DNA of 25,073 bases. Source: Clostridiales bacterium. Its GTDB lineage: Bacteria > Bacillota > Clostridia > Christensenellales > Aristaeellaceae. A program made the translations under genes and the position numbers. The notes under the pieces were generated by a model. That model saw only the letters and a list, made by a program, of their open reading frames with translations, was not told where the DNA came from and did not search any database. Shown piece by piece: positions 1 to 7,518 of this stretch. The stretch covers positions 1 to 25,073 of the forward strand of contig SFJH01000029.1 in assembly GCA_004555155.1 (NCBI GenBank), read 5' to 3'. Positions within the stretch are counted from its first letter, which is position 1, and the number at the start of each line of letters is the position of its first letter.

Positions 1-1
1 C

Positions 2-1387
2 GCCTCCCAGCACGAGAAGATCAACATCATCTCCTATGCCGAACTGGAATCCCTGTCCGGCTTTGTCGGCAACTTCACCGCGAAGATCCGCAAGAAGGCG
101 CGCTATATCGACGAGACGAAGTGCACCGGCTGCGGCGTCTGCACCGAGAAGTGCCCGTCCCGCAAGGGCCTGAACGAGTTCAACATGGGCCTGAACACCC
201 GCGGCGCGGTGTACATTCCCTTTGCTCAGGCGATTCCCAACGTGGCCGTGATCGATAAGAACCAGTGCCTGCACTTCCGCACCGGCAAGTGCGGCCTGTG
301 CGAGAAGAACTGCTCCGCCGGCGCGATCAGGTTCGATCAGCAGGATGAGATCATCGAGCGGCAGTACGGCGCGATCATCGTGGCGACCGGCTTCAGACCC
401 ATCGACGCCAGCGCCTTCGACGAGTATGCCTACGCCCAGTCGCCCGACGTGGTGACCAGCCTGGAGTTCGAGCGCATCATGAACGCCGCCGGCCCGACGA
501 AGGGCCAGCTCGTGCGCCCCTCCGACGGCAGGCATCCCCATGAGATCGTGTTCATCCAGTGCGTGGGCTCCCGCTGCAGCGAGGATGCGACCAAGGGCAA
601 GCCCTATTGCTCCAAGATCTGCTGCATGTACACGGCCAAGCACGCCATGCTGGTGCGCGAGAAGTATCCGGACGTGAACGTGCACGTGTTCTACATCGAC
701 GTGCGCACCCCCGGCAAGAACTTCGACGAGTTCTATCGCCGCGCGGTGGAGCAGTACGACGTGGACTATATCAAGGGCATGGTGGGCAAGGTCTCCGTGG
801 AGGGCGACCACCTGCACGTGCAGGGCAGCGATCTGATCAACAACGAGCAGATCCACATCCATGCCGACATGGTGGTGCTGGCCACGGCCATCGAGCCCGA
901 TCCCACCGCCCGCGCCCTCGGCACCATGCTGACCGCCAGCATGGACACCAACGATTTCTTCACCGAGGCCCATGCCAAGCTCCGCCCCGTGGAAAGCCCC
1001 ACGGCGGGCGTGTTCCTGTCGGGCGTGGCCCAGGGCCCCAAGGATATTCCGGAGACCGTCTCCCAGGCGGGTGCGGCGGCCGCGAAGGTCATCGGCCTGC
1101 TGAGCAAGAACAGCCTGACCTGCAATCCCTGCGTGGCGCATTCCAACGAGCTGCTGTGCAACGGCTGCTCCCAGTGCGAGCGCGTGTGCCCCTACGGCGC
1201 GATCTCCTATATCGACAAGGAGGTTCGCGGGCCGGAGTTCCGCGGCGTGAAGCGCGTGGCGGTGGTCAACGAGGCCGTGTGCCAGGGTTGCGGCGCGTGT
1301 ACCGTCGCCTGCCCGTCCACGGCGATGGATTTGAAGGGCTTCTCCAACAAACAGATCATGGCGGAGGTGGATGCAATATGTCGGTAA
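2..1387 (+). CDS. hdrA: HdrA-like electron-bifurcating flavoprotein, 5' truncated by the window edge
   Basis: The reading frame is open from the first bases, so the N-terminus lies outside the window; 461 residues are visible. Counting from the first full codon, a 4Fe-4S motif stands at C41, C44, C47 and C51. It is followed by a second cysteine-rich stretch (CGLCEKNC), a flavin-domain segment ending in IIVATGF, and two C-terminal ferredoxin motifs at C386/C389/C392/C396 and C427/C430/C433/C437. This order is that of HdrA, the FAD subunit of soluble heterodisulfide-reductase complexes that confurcates or bifurcates electrons with ferredoxin. The stop codon overlaps the next start by 10 bases, so the genes are translationally coupled. 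The following genes (MvhD/FlxD, FlxC, FlxB, FlxA types) support a bacterial Hdr-Flx complex. The specific substrate is inferred, not shown. Confidence 0.9.
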   Translation, partial: ASQHEKINIISYAELESLSGFVGNFTAKIRKKARYIDETKCTGCGVCTEKCPSRKGLNEFNMGLNTRGAVYIPFAQAIPNVAVIDKNQCLHFRTGKCGLCEKNCSAGAIRFDQQDEIIERQYGAIIVATGFRPIDASAFDEYAYAQSPDVVTSLEFERIMNAAGPTKGQLVRPSDGRHPHEIVFIQCVGSRCSEDATKGKPYCSKICCMYTAKHAMLVREKYPDVNVHVFYIDVRTPGKNFDEFYRRAVEQYDVDYIKGMVGKVSVEGDHLHVQGSDLINNEQIHIHADMVVLATAIEPDPTARALGTMLTASMDTNDFFTEAHAKLRPVESPTAGVFLSGVAQGPKDIPETVSQAGAAAAKVIGLLSKNSLTCNPCVAHSNELLCNGCSQCERVCPYGAISYIDKEVRGPEFRGVKRVAVVNEAVCQGCGACTVACPSTAMDLKGFSNKQIMAEVDAICR

Positions 1388-1821
1388 ACGAAAAGAAGGA
1401 TTGGACGCCGACCATCGTCGCGTTCTGCTGCAACTGGTGCAGCTATGCCGGCGCGGATCTGGCGGGCTCCGGGCGCATGAGCTACCCGGCCAATGTCAAG
1501 ATCATCCGCATTCCCTGCTCCTGCCGCCTGAACCCGATGTTCGTGCTGCGCGCGTTCCAGCGCGGCGCCGACGGCGTGATTCTCTGCGGCTGCCATCCGG
1601 GCGACTGCCACTATTCCACCGGCAACTACTATGCCCGCCGGCGCATGACGCTGCTGTTTTCCATGCTGGATTATCTGGGCATTGAGCGGAGCCGCACCCG
1701 CGTGGAGTGGGTCTCCGCAGCTGAGGGCGCAAAGTTCGCCGCGACGATGAACGATTTCGCCAAGACCATCACCGAACTGGGTGAGAACAAGAAACTGGGG
1801 GATCTGCGATGCAAGGAATGA
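1378..1821 (+). CDS. MvhD/FlxD-type iron-sulfur subunit (hydrogenase iron-sulfur subunit family)
   Basis: This protein of 147 residues matches the MvhD family in length and cysteine layout: C17, C18, C21, then C47 and C49, then C70, C72 and C77 in the pattern CGCHPGDC. In known complexes MvhD/FlxD carries a [2Fe-2S] cluster and passes electrons to HdrA from a hydrogenase, formate dehydrogenase or NADH module. No hydrogenase follows here. Instead the FAD/NAD subunit two genes later makes NADH the likely donor, so the FlxD label fits better than MvhD. The start ATG lies inside the end of hdrA and is preceded by the purine-rich GGCGGAGG. The end overlaps the next gene by 13 bases. Confidence 0.85.
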   Translation: MSVNEKKDWTPTIVAFCCNWCSYAGADLAGSGRMSYPANVKIIRIPCSCRLNPMFVLRAFQRGADGVILCGCHPGDCHYSTGNYYARRRMTLLFSMLDYLGIERSRTRVEWVSAAEGAKFAATMNDFAKTITELGENKKLGDLRCKE

Positions 1822-2780
1822 TTCTTGAGCGTGTGCGCGCCCTCATGTCCGAAGGCGTCGCCGACCGCGTGCTCGGCTGGGAAGCGGGCGAATCCGCTTA
1901 CGACCGCACGCCCGCGTTCTTCAATTCGGAAAACCTGGACAATTTGAAATACGATTCCTTCTGCGGCTGCAACGTGAGCAAGTATCTGGTTGCGGAGATG
2001 CCGAAGGAGGGCAAGATCATCGCGCTGATCAAGCCCTGCGATTCCTACAGTTTGAATCAGCTGTGCACCGAGCATCGCGTGAACCGCGAGAAGGTGTTTG
2101 CGCTGGGCGTGGGCTGCAGGGGCAAGATCGACGTGGAGAAGCTGCGCGCCATGGGCGTGAAGGGCATCACGGACATCGCCGAGGACGGCGACATGCTGAA
2201 GGTGACCACGCTGTACGGCGAAAAGACCGTGGCCCGCAGGGATGCGCTGCTGGACAAGTGCCTTTGCTGCAAGGGCAAGGAGCACAAGGGCGTGGACGAA
2301 GTGATCGGCGAGAGCGAGGAGACCACCGTCGGCGACAAGTTCGGGATGGTGGCGAAGCTGGAGGCCATGACGCCCGACGAGCGCTTCGCCTTCTGGCGCA
2401 GCGAGCTTTCGAAGTGCATCCGCTGCAACGCCTGCCGCAACGTCTGCCCCGCGTGCAGCTGCGTCAAGTGCGTGTTCGACAATCCCAACACCGGCGTGGC
2501 CAACAAGGCCGCCGCGGACGACTTTGAGGAGAACATGTTCCACATCATCCGCGCGTTCCATGTGGCCGGGCGCTGTACCGACTGCGGCGAGTGCAGCCGC
2601 GTCTGCCCCCAGGGCATCCCGCTGCATCTGCTCAACCGCAAGTTCATCAAGGACATCAACGAGCTCTACGGCGACTATCAGGCCGGCGAGGAGATCGGAC
2701 AGCGCCACCCCGTCATCGACTTCACCAAGGCCGACGCGGAGCCCTCCGTCGTCCATCAGCGGGGAGGTGCCAAGGCATGA
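1809..2780 (+). CDS. FlxC-like dicluster 4Fe-4S protein
   Basis: A soluble protein of 323 residues. The first 190 or so residues resemble the F420-hydrogenase beta-subunit (FrhB) type fold seen in these operons, with an early FCGC motif and an IKPCDS segment. Two 4Fe-4S motifs follow at C203/C206/C209/C213 and C256/C259/C262/C266. Further cysteines occur at C151, C153 and C154 (KCLCCKGK) and at C216, C218 and C221, so more metal could be bound than the two standard clusters. Its place between the FlxD-like and FlxB-like genes, with overlaps on both sides, makes it the FlxC-like electron-transfer subunit. No membrane segment is visible. The exact partner assignment is by gene order and analogy with Desulfovibrio FlxABCD. 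Confidence 0.75.
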   Translation: MQGMILERVRALMSEGVADRVLGWEAGESAYDRTPAFFNSENLDNLKYDSFCGCNVSKYLVAEMPKEGKIIALIKPCDSYSLNQLCTEHRVNREKVFALGVGCRGKIDVEKLRAMGVKGITDIAEDGDMLKVTTLYGEKTVARRDALLDKCLCCKGKEHKGVDEVIGESEETTVGDKFGMVAKLEAMTPDERFAFWRSELSKCIRCNACRNVCPACSCVKCVFDNPNTGVANKAAADDFEENMFHIIRAFHVAGRCTDCGECSRVCPQGIPLHLLNRKFIKDINELYGDYQAGEEIGQRHPVIDFTKADAEPSVVHQRGGAKA

Positions 2781-3793
2781 AGAAACTTGCACTGAGCGCG
2801 CTGAACGCATTTTATTCGAAAATCTCCGAGACGAAGACCCTGATCGCGCCCATCGAGAGCGCAGGCCAGGTCGACTTCGGCGTGTGGAGCGAGGGCGCGC
2901 AGGTTCGCCTGGACGTGCTCAAGACCGTCAAGAGCGCCAAGGGCGCGTTCTTCCCCCAGGTGGAGGACATGGTTCGCTTCCACGTGCAGGGCAAGAACAT
3001 CGAGATCGATCCCGCCGAGGTGATGGACGAGGACTTCGTGATCTTCGGCGTGCGCGCCTGCGACGCCCGCAGCTTTGAGCTGCTGGACCGCGTGTTCCTG
3101 TCCGATCCCGTGGATCCCTTCTATGCGGCCCGCCGCGCGCACGGTACGGTGGTGACGCTGGCCTGCGGCGAGCCCGAGGAGACCTGCTTCTGCACCAACT
3201 TCGGCATTGACGCCGCGGATCCCAAGGGCGACGTGTCCGCCTGGATCGTGGGCGAGGCGATGTACCTCCGCGCCAATACCGAAAAGGGCGAGGCGCTGAT
3301 TGAGGGTCTGGACGACGCGGAAGACGGCGCGGTCGGGGAGACGCAGGCGTCCATCCGCGCCATCGCGGAGAAGCTGCCCTTCGGCAGGCTGAATCTGACC
3401 GGCTTCGACGGCGATCACCTGATGGAGAGGTTCAGCGATCCCAAGTGGGCGGAGCTGTCCCGGGCGTGCCTGGGCTGCGGCACCTGCACCTTCGTCTGCC
3501 CCACCTGCCAGTGCTACGATGTGCGCGATTTCGATACCGGAAACGGCATTCAGCGCTATCGCTGCTGGGACAGCTGCATGTATTCCGACTTCACGCTGAT
3601 GGCCCACGGCACCAACCGCCCCACACAGCTGGAGCGCTTCCGCCAGCGGTTCATGCACAAGCTGGTGTACTTCCCGTCCAACAACGAAGGACTCTACTCC
3701 TGCGTGGGCTGCGGCCGCTGCCTGGCGAAGTGCCCGCAGGGACTGCACATTGTGAAGGTCATCAAGGCTCTGGGGGTGAAGGACAATGCATGA
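2777..3793 (+). CDS. FlxB-like / sulfhydrogenase beta-subunit-like 4Fe-4S dicluster protein
   Basis: Start and stop of neighbours overlap as ATGA, and GGGGAGG lies about 10 bases upstream, so the start at 2777 is well supported (338 residues). The N-terminal two thirds contains the VFGVRACDARSF stretch typical of the HydB/AsrA type beta subunits found with FAD/NAD-binding gamma subunits. Two ferredoxin motifs sit at C231/C234/C237/C241 and C309/C312/C315/C319, with extra cysteines C244 and C246 giving CPTCQC. In sulfhydrogenase, anaerobic sulfite reductase and Flx systems such a subunit takes electrons from the FAD/NAD subunit, which here is the very next gene (8-base overlap). It shares the CPxCxC pattern with the preceding protein, suggesting the two are distant paralogues. 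Confidence 0.78.
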   Translation: MKKLALSALNAFYSKISETKTLIAPIESAGQVDFGVWSEGAQVRLDVLKTVKSAKGAFFPQVEDMVRFHVQGKNIEIDPAEVMDEDFVIFGVRACDARSFELLDRVFLSDPVDPFYAARRAHGTVVTLACGEPEETCFCTNFGIDAADPKGDVSAWIVGEAMYLRANTEKGEALIEGLDDAEDGAVGETQASIRAIAEKLPFGRLNLTGFDGDHLMERFSDPKWAELSRACLGCGTCTFVCPTCQCYDVRDFDTGNGIQRYRCWDSCMYSDFTLMAHGTNRPTQLERFRQRFMHKLVYFPSNNEGLYSCVGCGRCLAKCPQGLHIVKVIKALGVKDNA

Positions 3794-4613
3794 CAACATC
3801 ATTCCGATGCTGGGCGTGGTGACCGAAATTCGCACCGATACGCCCGATATCAAGACCTTCCGCGTGGAGGCAATCGGCGGCGGCAAGTGCTTTGAGCACA
3901 AGCCCGGACAGTGCGCCATGCTGTCCATTCCCGGCGTGGGCGAGGCCATGTTCTCCATCACCTCGTCCCCCACGGTGAAGGACTATCAGGAGTTTTCCAT
4001 CAAGAAGTGCGGCTGTCTGACCGAGTGGCTGCACCAGATGGACGTGGGCCAGCAGATCACCATCCGCGGCCCCTACGGCAAGCCCTTCCCGGTGGACGAC
4101 GCGCTGCTGGGCAAGGATCTGCTGTTCATCGCCGGTGGCGTGGGCTTGGCCCCGCTGCACTCCGTGATCAACTATGTGCTGGACAATCGAAAGAACTACG
4201 GCAAGGTGGACATCGTGTACGGCTCCCGCTCCAAGGAGGATCTGCTGGATCTTCCGGAGATTCAGTCCAGCTGGATGGACCCGAAGAACGACATGAACGT
4301 GCACCTGACCATCGACCGCGCGCAGGACAACTGGGATGGCCACGTGGCCTTCGTGCCCACCTACGTCAAGGAGCTGGGCTTCGACCCGGACAAGAACGTG
4401 CTGGTGTGCGGCCCGCCCATCATGATCAAGTTCGTGCTGCAGGCGCTGACGGAGCTGGGCTTTGAAAAGACCCAGATCTACACCACCATGGAGCTGCGCA
4501 TGAAGTGCGGCGTGGGCAAGTGCGGCCGCTGCAACATCGGCGACAAGTACGTCTGCAAGGACGGCCCGGTCTTCCGCTTCGACGAACTGGGCGAGCTCCC
4601 GAGCGAGTATTGA
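3786..4613 (+). CDS. FlxA-like FAD/NAD(P)-binding oxidoreductase subunit (HydG/PyrK type)
   Basis: A 275-residue ferredoxin-NADP-reductase-type protein. The FAD domain has the MFSITSSP segment (near residue 56), the NAD-binding domain begins with IAGGVGLAPL, and a late CGPP motif marks the nucleotide pocket. A C-terminal [2Fe-2S] motif is seen at C241, C246, C249 and C257. This matches sulfhydrogenase gamma, PyrK and FlxA subunits, which exchange electrons between NAD(P)H and iron-sulfur partners. It is the only clear pyridine-nucleotide-binding protein in the operon and so is the probable NADH entry point. The sequence does not settle NADH versus NADPH preference. The next gene starts 15 bases later behind an AGGAGG site. 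Confidence 0.85.
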   Translation: MHDNIIPMLGVVTEIRTDTPDIKTFRVEAIGGGKCFEHKPGQCAMLSIPGVGEAMFSITSSPTVKDYQEFSIKKCGCLTEWLHQMDVGQQITIRGPYGKPFPVDDALLGKDLLFIAGGVGLAPLHSVINYVLDNRKNYGKVDIVYGSRSKEDLLDLPEIQSSWMDPKNDMNVHLTIDRAQDNWDGHVAFVPTYVKELGFDPDKNVLVCGPPIMIKFVLQALTELGFEKTQIYTTMELRMKCGVGKCGRCNIGDKYVCKDGPVFRFDELGELPSEY

Positions 4614-4628
4614 CAGGAGGGAACGAAC

Positions 4629-5303
4629 ATGGCAAATACGGTCAACGTATTCCTTTATGGAAAAAAATATGAGGTGCCCGCGGGACTGACCATCATGGAG
4701 GCCATGGAGTATGCGGGCTACAAGCTGGTGCGCGGCGTCGGTTGCCGCAACGGCTTCTGCGGCGCCTGCGCCACGGTCTACCGCATCAAGGGCGACCGGG
4801 AACTGAAGGCCTGCCTGGCCTGCTCCACCACCGTCGAGGACAACATGTATGTGGCGACGCTGCCCTTCTTCCCGCTGGTGAAGGAGCCCTACGACATCAA
4901 AAAGGTGCGCCCCGACGAGCAGATCATGATGCAGCTCTATCCCGAGATCTACGCCTGCGTCGGCTGCAACGCCTGCACCAACGCCTGCTCCCAGGGCCTG
5001 AACGTGATGCAGTACATCGCCCACGCCCAGCGCGGCGAATACGACAAGTGCGCGGAGCTGTCCTTCGACTGCGTGATGTGCGGCATCTGCTCCTCCCGCT
5101 GCCCGGCGGGCATCTCCCATCCCCAGGTCGCCATGCTGGCGCGCCGGCTGAACGGCAAGTACATCGCCCCCGAGGCGGCGCATCTGACCCAGCGCGTCAA
5201 GGAGATCGAGGACGGCCTGTGCACCGAGGCCATCGAGGCCATCATGGCCAAGCCGGTGGAGGAGCTCAAGGACCTGTACAACCATCGCGAGATCGAGAAG
5301 TAA
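4629..5303 (+). CDS. Fumarate reductase/succinate dehydrogenase-like iron-sulfur subunit, soluble
   Basis: A 224-residue protein with a plant-type [2Fe-2S] domain (C39, C44, C47, C62; C65 is extra) followed by two [4Fe-4S] motifs at C110/C113/C116/C120 and C148/C151/C154/C158. The arrangement is that of an SdhB/FrdB-like subunit, but both C-terminal motifs are full four-cysteine motifs, whereas classical SdhB/FrdB has one 4Fe-4S and one 3Fe-4S. It also lacks the HdrB-like CCG domain that methanogen thiol:fumarate reductase TfrB carries. The start is preceded by AGGAGGGAACGAAC. The flavoprotein partner follows after 12 bases. No SdhC/D or FrdC/D anchor is encoded nearby, so the pair should be cytoplasmic and receive electrons from soluble proteins. 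The reaction is inferred from the partner. Confidence 0.8.
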   Translation: MANTVNVFLYGKKYEVPAGLTIMEAMEYAGYKLVRGVGCRNGFCGACATVYRIKGDRELKACLACSTTVEDNMYVATLPFFPLVKEPYDIKKVRPDEQIMMQLYPEIYACVGCNACTNACSQGLNVMQYIAHAQRGEYDKCAELSFDCVMCGICSSRCPAGISHPQVAMLARRLNGKYIAPEAAHLTQRVKEIEDGLCTEAIEAIMAKPVEELKDLYNHREIEK

Positions 5304-5315
5304 GGGGGCGGCACC

Positions 5316-6920
5316 ATGATTTACACTCCTGAAATGCTGGAATCCATGAAGAAGGTGGAGGCCGCGCGCGAAAAGAACATCGCGCTGGAGCCCCGCCGCA
5401 TGACGGCCGAGGAGAAGGACAAGCTCCTGGCCGAGTACCATCCCGATTACAAGGACGAAGGCTTCACTACCATCAAGGTCGGCCCCAACAAGGGCGAAAA
5501 GGTGCCCGTGGAGCTGGAGGAGATGCTCGAGGGTCGCAGCCGTGTGCTGGATCTGAACGTCAATCTGGACAAGATCGACTACGACGTGGACGTGCTGGTG
5601 ATCGGCGGCGGCGGCGCGGGTTCCTCCGCGGCCATTGAAGCTCACGAGGCCGGCGCGAACGTGATGATCGTCACCAAGCTGCGCATCGGCGACGCCAACA
5701 CCATGATGGCCGAGGGCGGCATTCAGGCCGCCGACAAGCCCGGCGACTCCCCCGCGCAGCACTATCTGGACGTGATGGGCGGCGGTCACTACTGCAACCG
5801 CCCCGAGCTGGTGCGCAAGCTGGTCATGGATGGCCCCGGCGCTATCAAGTGGCTCAACGAGCTGGGCGTGGAGTTCGACAAGGACAAGGACGGCAACATG
5901 ATCACCACCCACGGCGGCGGAACCTCCCGCAAGCGCATGCACGCGGCGGCGGACTACTCCGGCGCGGAGATCATGCGCACCCTGCGCGACGAGGTGCTCA
6001 ACCGCGGCATTCCCGTGGTGGACTTCACCGCCGCCATTGAGCTGATCCTGGACGACCAGGGCAAGGCCGCGGGCGCGGTGCTGCTGAACATGGAGACCAA
6101 CGAGGTGCTGGTGGCGCGCGCGAAGTGCGTGGTTATCGCCACCGGCGGCGCGGGCCGCATGCACTATCAGGGCTTCCCGACCTCCAACCACTACGGCGCG
6201 ACGGCGGATGGCCTGGTGCTGGGCTACCGTGCGGGCGCGAAGCTGCTGTATCAGGACACGCTGCAGTATCATCCCACCGGCGTGGCGTTCCCCCAGCAGA
6301 TCTTCGGCGCACTGGTCACCGAGAAGGTGCGCTCCCTGGGCGCGAAGCTGGTCAACAGCGAGGGCGAGGTCTACGTCCATCCGCTGGAGACCCGCGACGT
6401 CAACGCTGCGGCGCTGATCCGCGAGTGCTCCACCAATGGCAAGGGCGTCTCCACCCCCAACGGCGGCAAGGCCGTCTGGCTGGATACCCCGATGATCGAC
6501 ATGATCCACGGCAAGGGCACGCTGGAGAAGCGCCTGCCGGCGATGCTGCGCATGTACCTGAAGTTCGGCATCGACATGCGCGAAACGCCGATTCTGGTCT
6601 ATCCCACGCTGCACTATCAGAACGGTGGACTGGAGATCGCTGTCAACGGCATGACCAGCGTGGAGAACCTGTTCGTGGCCGGCGAGGCTGTCGGCGGCGT
6701 GCACGGACGCAACCGCTTGATGGGCAACAGCCTGCTGGACATCATCGTCTTTGGCCGCAACGCCGGTCAGCAGGCGGGCGCGAAGTGCAAGGAGACCACC
6801 GTGGGCAAGCTGAGCCTGGAGCATGTGAAGAAGTACGCGCAGGCGCTGAAGGACGCGGGCGTCGAGAGCACGGCTCCGTCCCCCAAGCTGCTGCCGGACT
6901 ACACCCGGAAATTCAACTGA
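5316..6920 (+). CDS. Fumarate reductase/succinate dehydrogenase-type flavoprotein, soluble
   Basis: A 534-residue FAD protein. About 90 residues precede the FAD-binding GGGGAG motif at residue 97. Residues aligning with the catalytic set of E. coli FrdA are present: H319 (in YHPTG), E336, R339, R360, H433 and R467 (in GRNRLMGNSL), so fumarate- or succinate-type dicarboxylate chemistry is plausible. The histidine that binds FAD covalently in membrane Frd/Sdh aligns with N128, so FAD should be held non-covalently, as in soluble fumarate reductases and L-aspartate oxidase. The GEGG stretch of classical FrdA is replaced by SLGA. NadB is less likely because an FrdB-like gene is directly upstream and no nadA or nadC is near. 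A GC-rich hairpin follows the stop codon. Confidence 0.82.
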   Translation: MIYTPEMLESMKKVEAAREKNIALEPRRMTAEEKDKLLAEYHPDYKDEGFTTIKVGPNKGEKVPVELEEMLEGRSRVLDLNVNLDKIDYDVDVLVIGGGGAGSSAAIEAHEAGANVMIVTKLRIGDANTMMAEGGIQAADKPGDSPAQHYLDVMGGGHYCNRPELVRKLVMDGPGAIKWLNELGVEFDKDKDGNMITTHGGGTSRKRMHAAADYSGAEIMRTLRDEVLNRGIPVVDFTAAIELILDDQGKAAGAVLLNMETNEVLVARAKCVVIATGGAGRMHYQGFPTSNHYGATADGLVLGYRAGAKLLYQDTLQYHPTGVAFPQQIFGALVTEKVRSLGAKLVNSEGEVYVHPLETRDVNAAALIRECSTNGKGVSTPNGGKAVWLDTPMIDMIHGKGTLEKRLPAMLRMYLKFGIDMRETPILVYPTLHYQNGGLEIAVNGMTSVENLFVAGEAVGGVHGRNRLMGNSLLDIIVFGRNAGQQAGAKCKETTVGKLSLEHVKKYAQALKDAGVESTAPSPKLLPDYTRKFN

Positions 6921-6928
6921 TCTGCATT

Positions 6929-6953
6929 GCCGCGCTCCCCTGCGGAGCGCGGC
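6929..6953 (+). terminator. Hairpin ending the redox operon
   Basis: A perfect 10-bp stem (GCCGCGCTCC at 6929-6938 with GGAGCGCGGC at 6944-6953) and a 5-base loop begin 9 bases after the flavoprotein stop. The downstream sequence is GCTCTGTTG, only weakly T-rich, so termination may be partial. Confidence 0.5.
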
Positions 6954-6975
6954 GCTCTGTTGAAAGGAGATTCTC

Positions 6976-7427
6976 ATGGAATACAGCGCGACGGCTGCGT
7001 TGGCCGAGGGCTTTGCAGCCGCCGGAGCGCTTGAAAGCTGGGTGCACCGCTATCTGTGCGCCGAGGGCGGCAACGTCCCCTTCTCCGAGGGACTGAAGAA
7101 GTGCGAGCGGTTTTACTTTGGCCCGCTTCCGGTGAAGCTGAACCTGCTCTGCCGCTGCTGCGGCCCGGAGGAGGGCATGCGCTTTCCCGTGGAGCGGGAG
7201 GGCTTCGAGCGAAAGGTGGAGCATCTGTCCCGGGTGATTTCGTCCGGAGAGGACCTTCCGCCGCTGATCGTCGGATATGATGAAGGTGTGCTGACCGTCA
7301 ATGACGGCAACCACCGCCTGGAGGCGCTGAACCGGCTGGGCCGGTCGGAATCCCGGCGATCCTGTGGACGACCGGGGAGAAAAACCGGGAGGCGCTGGAA
7401 AACCTCTGCGCGCAATGGCGAAGCTGA
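6976..7427 (+). pseudogene. ParB-like small protein with a one-base frameshift
   Basis: An AAAGGAGA site precedes the ATG at 6976. The first 125 or so residues read as a coherent protein containing LTVNDGNHRLEALNRLG, a ParB/sulfiredoxin-type DGNHR motif. Just after this the frame turns into arginine- and lysine-rich sequence (RSCGRPGRKTG) and continues through the downstream hairpins and the pth promoter to a chance stop. Adding one base near 7349, in the run GGCCGGTCGG, restores a sensible ending that includes GIPAILWTTGEKNREALE and stops at 7425-7427, before the hairpins. It is therefore either a real frameshift or an assembly error in a G run. The biological role is unknown; the ParB-like pocket suggests nucleotide binding, but no ParA or parS is visible here. 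Confidence 0.65.
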
Positions 7428-7434
7428 GGGAAAC

Positions 7435-7472
7435 GCACAGAATCCACTGCGTAAGGGCGGTGGATTCTGTGC
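7435..7472 (+). terminator. Long hairpin downstream of the ParB-like gene
   Basis: A perfect 13-bp inverted repeat (7435-7447 with 7460-7472) and a 12-base loop start 8 bases after the restored stop at 7427. It is followed by ATTTTGGG, a short T run. It probably ends transcription of the ParB-like gene before the pth promoter, and it overlaps a second hairpin by two bases. Confidence 0.6.
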
Positions 7473-7510
7473 ATTTTGGGCTCAGAAGGCGAAGTTTGCG
7501 CCCAAAATGC
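7471..7510 (+). repeat. Second inverted repeat abutting the terminator hairpin
   Basis: GCATTTTGGGC (7471-7481) is exactly inverted at 7500-7510, giving an 11-bp stem with an 18-base loop. It shares two bases with the preceding stem and ends 8 bases before the -35 box of the pth promoter. It could be a second terminator arm, an anti-readthrough element or a regulator binding site. Confidence 0.55.
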
Positions 7511-7518
7511 TGAAATGC

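Noticed and set aside
5316..6920. L-aspartate oxidase (NadB) for the flavoprotein
   Set aside because: The gene follows an FrdB-like iron-sulfur gene within an electron-transfer operon, and neither nadA nor nadC is adjacent. The fold family is the same, so this remains a weaker alternative.
3762..6977. A very long open frame on the minus strand opposite the redox operon
   Set aside because: It is antisense to seven motif-bearing genes and its composition (runs of H, A, L, Q, R) is the usual shadow of GC-rich codon bias.
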